Shown one piece after another: positions 60,720 through 64,000 of a stretch of DNA of 64,000 nt. The notes below the pieces were generated by a model. That model did no database searches and was not told the DNA's origin. It saw nothing but the letters and a program-made list of their open reading frames with translations. A program made the position numbers and the translations under genes. Source of the stretch: Misgurnus anguillicaudatus (Eukaryota; Chordata; Actinopteri; Cypriniformes; Cobitidae); NCBI RefSeq assembly GCF_027580225.2, contig NC_073351.2:9776501-9840500 (forward strand). The letters are read 5' to 3'. Position 1 is the first letter of the stretch; every line of letters begins with the position of its first letter.

Positions 60720-62400
60720 GCACTCAACAAACTAAATCAGGCCACGTTGTTTCCATTTAAAATGATATAGATATCAGATGAGATTTCATTTACACCAACT
60801 TTGTTTATCAAGAGGAAACTATTGAAGAGTTCAAATGCAAAATAAGCGCATTTGAACTTTTGTAAAATATATATTTTTTTAATCCGACACTTAAGTTTGG
60901 GTTCAGCTATTTCATTTTAATTGCAATGAAAAGATTCTTAGTCTAATTAGGCTAATTGAAATGCCTTATTTTCACAAGTCATTTCATTGGTATTTAACAA
61001 ATTTTACGGTCTTTTGATGAAAAACCCAGTGCATGCAAGCTTTTTGGGCAAAAAAAGTAAACCGTTGCAAAACCACGAAAGATGCAACTTGAAAAGTCTT
61101 TTGCTAGTTTCTTTCCACCCTGCGCAATTATAATTTTCACGTTTAGCGCTACGTTGTTTAAATAGCAAATGCATATGTGCCCCATTTTGCGCCCATGGGC
61201 GTTCTGGTCTCAAAACGAGGTGTGTTCAGACGCATTGTTGGTGCGTTGCGATTTTGAGGCAACTAAAATAGACTCAATAGGATTTTTTGTTATTTAAAGA
61301 GCGCATTAGTAATATGCGCCTAAACGGGACGACAACGCAGGTTTGCTTAACACATACATGAATGCGCAGCAGCACAAAAACGTTTTTAAATATGAAAGAT
61401 TAAAGGATTGAATGTAAATGATTATTATTGAGTCTCTTGGACATAAATGAGGACTAATTATGAGACGTTAGAAGGCACAAAGAGCTGCTTCACCTGTAGC
61501 CTGGTAAGTAAATAAATGCTTTGCTTTAAACAAATTTATCGTTTTATTTTTTTTAAATGCTACAAATATGTAATAAAAAATATTTATTTATTTTAAAATA
61601 TGACACATTGATGTAGATTAAACTATTCAACAGTATATCAAATAATCAACCTTAGAAACATACGCAACATAAACAGAATAATATTAACACAAAACATAAC
61701 TTATAATACTAAAACAGTGACAAGAAAAAGTTTTCTAATACACTTTTATTTAATAAAGGTTTTAATTGTTTGGGATAGCCTCGGCATGTTAAGGATCCAT
61801 TCGTTCTATTATTAACAGCGCGGAGAAATGAGGACGCATTTTGACACAGCTCTTATCAACGCCGGCGAAGCAGGTACGTGGCAAACTCAAAAAATGAGAA
61901 TTAAAAACAAAGGAAATAGGTCAGAAAAGGGTTGCCTGTAATAAGTTTTACAAAGTGGTAAATCAGGATGACACCAGTGCAGACTATGTAATTTGTGCAT
62001 TTAATTTAGGCTATTTATTTATTTTTGTCCCATGTGCGCCGATCGGAGACTGATTTCACTACTGATATTCTAGAGCTTTAGTCTCGCGGCTGTCATCAGC
62101 AGCGTCTTGCATCGCCCAGTCAGCGGATGGCGGGCGGGTGCGGTTTTGAAAACTGGTCAGAAACGTTGGTGCGGATGGATGGCGGACGGATGATGAGTTT
62201 TGTGATGCGGTTGCGGATGAAATAATAGCCCATCCGCGCATCTCTAGTACATGTGGATATTGTGAGATGACGCTGTCCAAGTGCTGAAACTTGCGGAGAG
62301 CCGTTTGTAAATTCTTTCTCTCATGTTTGTTACAAATAAAGTCTTTTTACAGTAAAAACCTTTCTTACATACTTGTAAATTATTTTTTGATGATATTTGA
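60720..62400. other. Region upstream of the treh promoter, repeats and unknown sequence
   Basis: 61190-61270 and 62100-62250 (GCGGATGG units facing CATCCGCGCATCTCTAGTAC) look like transposon ends. No exon found. Confidence 0.4.
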
Positions 62401-62452
62401 AATCCCTCGCGCTTGACGCCTCTACCGCGGCTGGTGTGAACGCAGCATTAGA

Positions 62453-62645
62453 GCAGGGGTGGGCAATTCTGGTCCTGTAGGGCCACAGTCCTGCAGAGCC
62501 CAGCCCCAACCCCAATCAAGCACACCCGAACTTCATTTGCAAGTGATAGTGAATACTTTAATTCGATTTTTCAGGTGTGTTTGATTAGGGTTGGAGCTAA
62601 ACTCTGCAGGACTGTGGCCATCCAGGACCAGAATTGCCCACCCAC
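62453..62645. mobile_element. hAT-type MITE
   Basis: Exact 8-base duplication GCATTAGA at 62445-62452 and 62646-62653. Ends GCAGGGGTGGGCAATTCTGG and CCAGAATTGCCCACCCAC. It is inserted next to a repeat end reading CCGCGGCTGGTGTGAACGCA. Confidence 0.92.
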
Positions 62646-62653
62646 GCATTAGA

Positions 62654-64000
62654 GGGTGCTGTGATGCATGTAACTGCCAAATACTTGTTTTGGTTGTATT
62701 TAGGTCCAAAATAATCACAAGGAACCCAAGTTAAAATGTGAAACGCTGTTGTGTCATTTATCGTCTGTAAACTTAGAGGACTTTGCTGAAGAGATTAATG
62801 TGCGATTTAGTGGATTCTGTCAACAAAGCAGTTTTTATAAATGGCATGTGGCCTGGATTTAGAGATATTTAAGCAAAGAACATATGGGGTGGATCCCAGA
62901 CAGGGCTTACCATAGTCCCAAAATAAAAGGCATGTTTAAACTGCCATCATTTTAAAACTTCTTGCATTGACATCTTAACATATCTCAGTGCCATTGTTTT
63001 GTTTTAAGATACACACCAGTATTGTTAACTTTGTAAGGTTTGTTTGTAAAAATGACTTAAAAGGTCCTAAAATGACTAAGACATAGTCCCAGATTAATCT
63101 AAACCCTGTCCAGGAAACTTCCCAAAACTATGTGCCGAGATCATTCAGTTAATATCATTAGTGGCTTTAAGCAGATTTTTCATAAACAGATGTACACAAA
63201 ACACTGCCCCAAATAAAATGATATTGACTTGGGTTATTTAAATTTAAAGAAGAGCTTCTGTATCAATCGTGCTTATGGTTAATATTGTCGAGATCAATTT
63301 ATACACACAAAAAATGCTGGGTTATTCTCTACCCAGCATTGGGTCAAAAAGGACGAGTGTAATTTAACATATGCTGGGTTGTTTTAACCCATTGTTGGGT
63401 CAAATAAAAATTTTTTGGGTTAATTTCAAACGAGCCACTGTGCTCGTCCACTTTTGTCCCAACGCTGTACCTTCAGTTTTGACACCAATGCAGTGTACGC
63501 AACAAAATTTAAACAGTTTGCAGCAATCGAATAAAAGGAAAAAAGTTTATAATTTAAGAATTTATATAGTTTTCATACTAAATGAAAATACTGCACAATA
63601 GGAAAGCATAAAATGTGTGGAAAAACTAGTGCATTACATTCTTATAGGCGATCTGCACACAGACAAGCGCTTTCAGGTAGATCCATATAAAATTTTTCTC
63701 TTCGCATCTTGCGTCAAACATGACATGTTTAAGGGACTGACAAATGGTAAAAAGAAAGCTTCTCACACTTTAGTAGAACTTCAGTGAGCTTTATTTTCAA
63801 ACAAAAACCATCACAGATGTTAACCATTGCATTTACATCATCACATAACTTCAAACTTTAAAATGTAGCATCACTGAGAACAACGCCAATTGAAATGACC
63901 AAATTTCAAAAAGAAAAAAAACTCTTAAATTTAGTTTTTAATTTTAATATGCAATATCCAACTGGTGTTTGCTTAAGCAAAAAGAAAATCTCAAATTTAA
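62654..64000. other. Non-coding stretch with one small MITE-like repeat
   Basis: 63315-63425 contains GCTGGGTTATT/ACCCAGCATTGGG palindromic units. 62654-63300 is unrecognised; 63620-64000 may include a neighbour's 3' UTR. Confidence 0.4.
63790..63795 (-). terminator. Possible polyadenylation signal of a minus-strand neighbour beyond the right edge
   Basis: AATAAA on the minus strand in sequence without obvious repeats (about 63620-64000). If real, 63770-64000 would be the 3' UTR end of a gene lying to the right on the same strand as treh. In mammals the upstream neighbour is DDX6, with the same orientation. No coding sequence is visible here, so this is only a hint. Confidence 0.22.

Noticed and set aside
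57897..62444. A single giant transposon carrying the 5' end of treh
   Set aside because: Between the inverted ends lie ordinary treh exons, introns and unrelated repeats; two opposite copies of one family is simpler.

Overview
The window looks like nuclear DNA of a bony fish, most likely a cyprinid. It has one multi-exon, intron-rich vertebrate gene, fish-type tRNA-derived SINEs (one resembling DANA, others V-SINE-like), very many non-autonomous DNA transposons, and (TA)n/(AAT)n microsatellites. Nothing suggests a prokaryote, plasmid or virus.

One gene can be supported in full: treh (trehalase), on the minus strand at 46877-60590. Fifteen coding exons join in frame into 579 codons plus a stop. 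The product has an N-terminal signal peptide, both trehalase family signatures, the GGGGEY box, the two expected catalytic acids and a C-terminal hydrophobic GPI-type tail. A TATAAA box lies 64 bases upstream of the start codon. A direct-repeat-1 nuclear-receptor site (AGGTCA-G-AGGGCA) and a GATA site lie just beyond it, an arrangement expected of an enterocyte or kidney-tubule gene. A polyadenylation signal lies 133 bases past the stop.

Layout. 1-45330: no gene recognised; a gene-poor tract of nested transposons separated by stretches where I see nothing. Several insertions can be bounded exactly from target-site duplications: hAT-type (8 bp), Harbinger-type (TTA), TTAA-type and one solo LTR (5 bp). 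45331-46512: an internally deleted DNA transposon that seems to keep two convergent, broken gene remnants (YqaJ-type and THAP-like), resembling ISL2EU elements. 46739-60590: treh, with introns 3, 9, 10, 13 and 14 filled by mobile elements and palindromic repeats. 60591-64000: treh promoter, more repeats, and near the right edge a possible 3' end of a neighbouring minus-strand gene.

Most open reading frames in the window are short, lack exon structure or fall inside repeats, and I left them out. I did not find a new multi-gene system. The observations most worth checking are the compact treh promoter, the convergent transposon remnants, the nested insertions with matching empty sites, and an unusual splice acceptor in treh.
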